A stretch of 15,714 nucleotides of DNA from Candidatus Iainarchaeum sp. (GTDB lineage: Archaea > Iainarchaeota > Iainarchaeia > Iainarchaeales > JAXPJC01). The stretch covers positions 1 through 15,714 of the forward strand of contig JAGVWD010000015.1 in NCBI GenBank assembly GCA_018304445.1, read 5' to 3'. This document shows positions 15,037 to 15,714 of this stretch, one piece after another (the first letter of the stretch is position 1; every line of letters starts with the position of its first letter). The translations under genes were made by a program, and so were the position numbers. The notes beneath the pieces were generated by a model, which saw nothing but the letters and a program-made list of their open reading frames with translations, ran no database searches and had not been told where the DNA came from.

Positions 15037-15714
15037 TTATTTTGCTAATGCCTTATAACCTATATCCTTCCTGAAGTGCATGCCCTCAAAGGATATTTTT
15101 GAAACCGCGGAATAGGCGGAATCAATTGCATTTTTTATGCCGCTGCCAAAGCCTGTTACGCCCAGAACCCTGCCTCCATTTGTTGCTATTTCTTTTTCTG
15201 CATTGAATTTAGTTCCTGCATGGAAAACCGCGGCATCTGGAATTTTTTGCGCAGCTTCCAGGCCATAAATTATTTTTCCTTTCTCATGCGCTTCGGGATA
15301 ACCTCCGGAAGCAAGGACAACGCAGCATGCTGCTCCGCTTGAAAATTTAATTTCTGCATTGCGCAAATTCCCATCAATGCACGCATCTATTGCATCAGGC
15401 AAATCGCTCTGCATCAGCGGCAGGACTGCCTGCGTTTCAGGATCGCCGAAGCGCGCGTTGAACTCAAGCACTTTTGGCTTGCTATTGCAGAGCATAATTC
15501 CTGCATACAAAATCCCTTTATATTCTGCTCCGCTAGCACGCATTGCATCTATTGTCGGCTGCAAAATTGTTTCTGCAATCTCATCCTGCAGCTCCTGCGT
15601 TATTATTGGCGCAGGGGCATATGCGCCCATGCCCCCTGTGTTTGCGCCCAAATCATTGTCATATGCGCGCTTGTGGTCCTGGCTCGGAACCATCGGAACA
15701 ATGTTTTTTCCGTC
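15037..15714 (-). CDS. purD: GAR synthetase (phosphoribosylamine-glycine ligase), C-terminal part
   Basis: The frame is open to the window edge, so only the last 225 residues are seen (full length is usually about 420-440). PurD ligates glycine to phosphoribosylamine with ATP, step 2 of IMP synthesis. The visible part starts in the ATP-grasp domain: SQDHKRAYDNDLGANTGGMGAY, then YKGILYAGIM, and the Mg/ATP block EFNARFGDPETQAVLPLM. It ends with the small C-terminal domain containing VTGFGSGIKNAIDSAYSAV. Key blocks are intact with no frameshift. It is probably upstream in an operon with the dCMP deaminase gene. Confidence 0.95.
   Translation of the reverse strand, partial: DGKNIVPMVPSQDHKRAYDNDLGANTGGMGAYAPAPIITQELQDEIAETILQPTIDAMRASGAEYKGILYAGIMLCNSKPKVLEFNARFGDPETQAVLPLMQSDLPDAIDACIDGNLRNAEIKFSSGAACCVVLASGGYPEAHEKGKIIYGLEAAQKIPDAAVFHAGTKFNAEKEIATNGGRVLGVTGFGSGIKNAIDSAYSAVSKISFEGMHFRKDIGYKALAK

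Noticed and set aside
1..15714. CRISPR array, tRNA or rRNA gene, insertion sequence or defence genes
   Set aside because: Nearly all bases are in recognised genes, gaps are 70 bases or less, and I saw no regularly spaced repeats, no cloverleaf and no transposase motif.

Overview
The window looks like archaeal chromosomal DNA. The signs are an archaeal-type four-subunit pyruvate:ferredoxin oxidoreductase (separate gamma, delta, alpha and beta genes), a DUF357-type protein end, haloarchaeal-like long PurC, and TATA-like boxes about 24-29 bases upstream of the first codon of several operons with no Shine-Dalgarno sequence. Internal operon genes overlap tightly (ATGA, TAATG), and at least two carry a Shine-Dalgarno-like sequence. 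Gene style and content suggest a small-genome euryarchaeal or DPANN lineage (Diapherotrites-like is my guess), but nothing here fixes the taxonomy.

Layout. Positions 1-2169 hold a mixed set: the 3' end of a DUF357-like gene, a small membrane-anchored protein, a convergent two-gene operon (CPKC thioredoxin-fold protein then Nudix hydrolase), and an orphan basic protein. Positions 2235-6467 are one + strand operon, porG-porD-cutA-porA-porB. It encodes the enzyme that interconverts pyruvate and acetyl-CoA plus CO2 with ferredoxin, with a cutA gene lodged inside. porB is interrupted in frame by a 367-residue intein (4851-5951) carrying two LAGLIDADG endonuclease motifs. It sits inside the thiamine-diphosphate binding motif, and this is the most striking element of the window.

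Positions 6477-15714 are a de novo purine biosynthesis cluster. A - strand operon purM-purE-purC-purB (read from 10666 down to 6477) and a + strand operon purL-purQ (10737-14550) diverge from a 70-base promoter region. A second - strand operon, purD (cut by the window end) followed by a dCMP deaminase, converges on purQ. Together PurD, PurL/PurQ, PurM, PurE, PurC and PurB cover steps 2, 4, 5, 6, 7 and 8 of IMP synthesis. PurB also acts in AMP synthesis. PurF, the GAR transformylase and the last two steps are not in the window. PurL carries its PurS-like domain fused at the N-terminus but keeps its glutaminase (PurQ) separate. PurE has an extra C-terminal half that looks like a degenerate second PurE domain.

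The window is almost wholly coding. The longest gap is 70 bases. I found no tRNA, rRNA, CRISPR array, insertion sequence or prophage gene.
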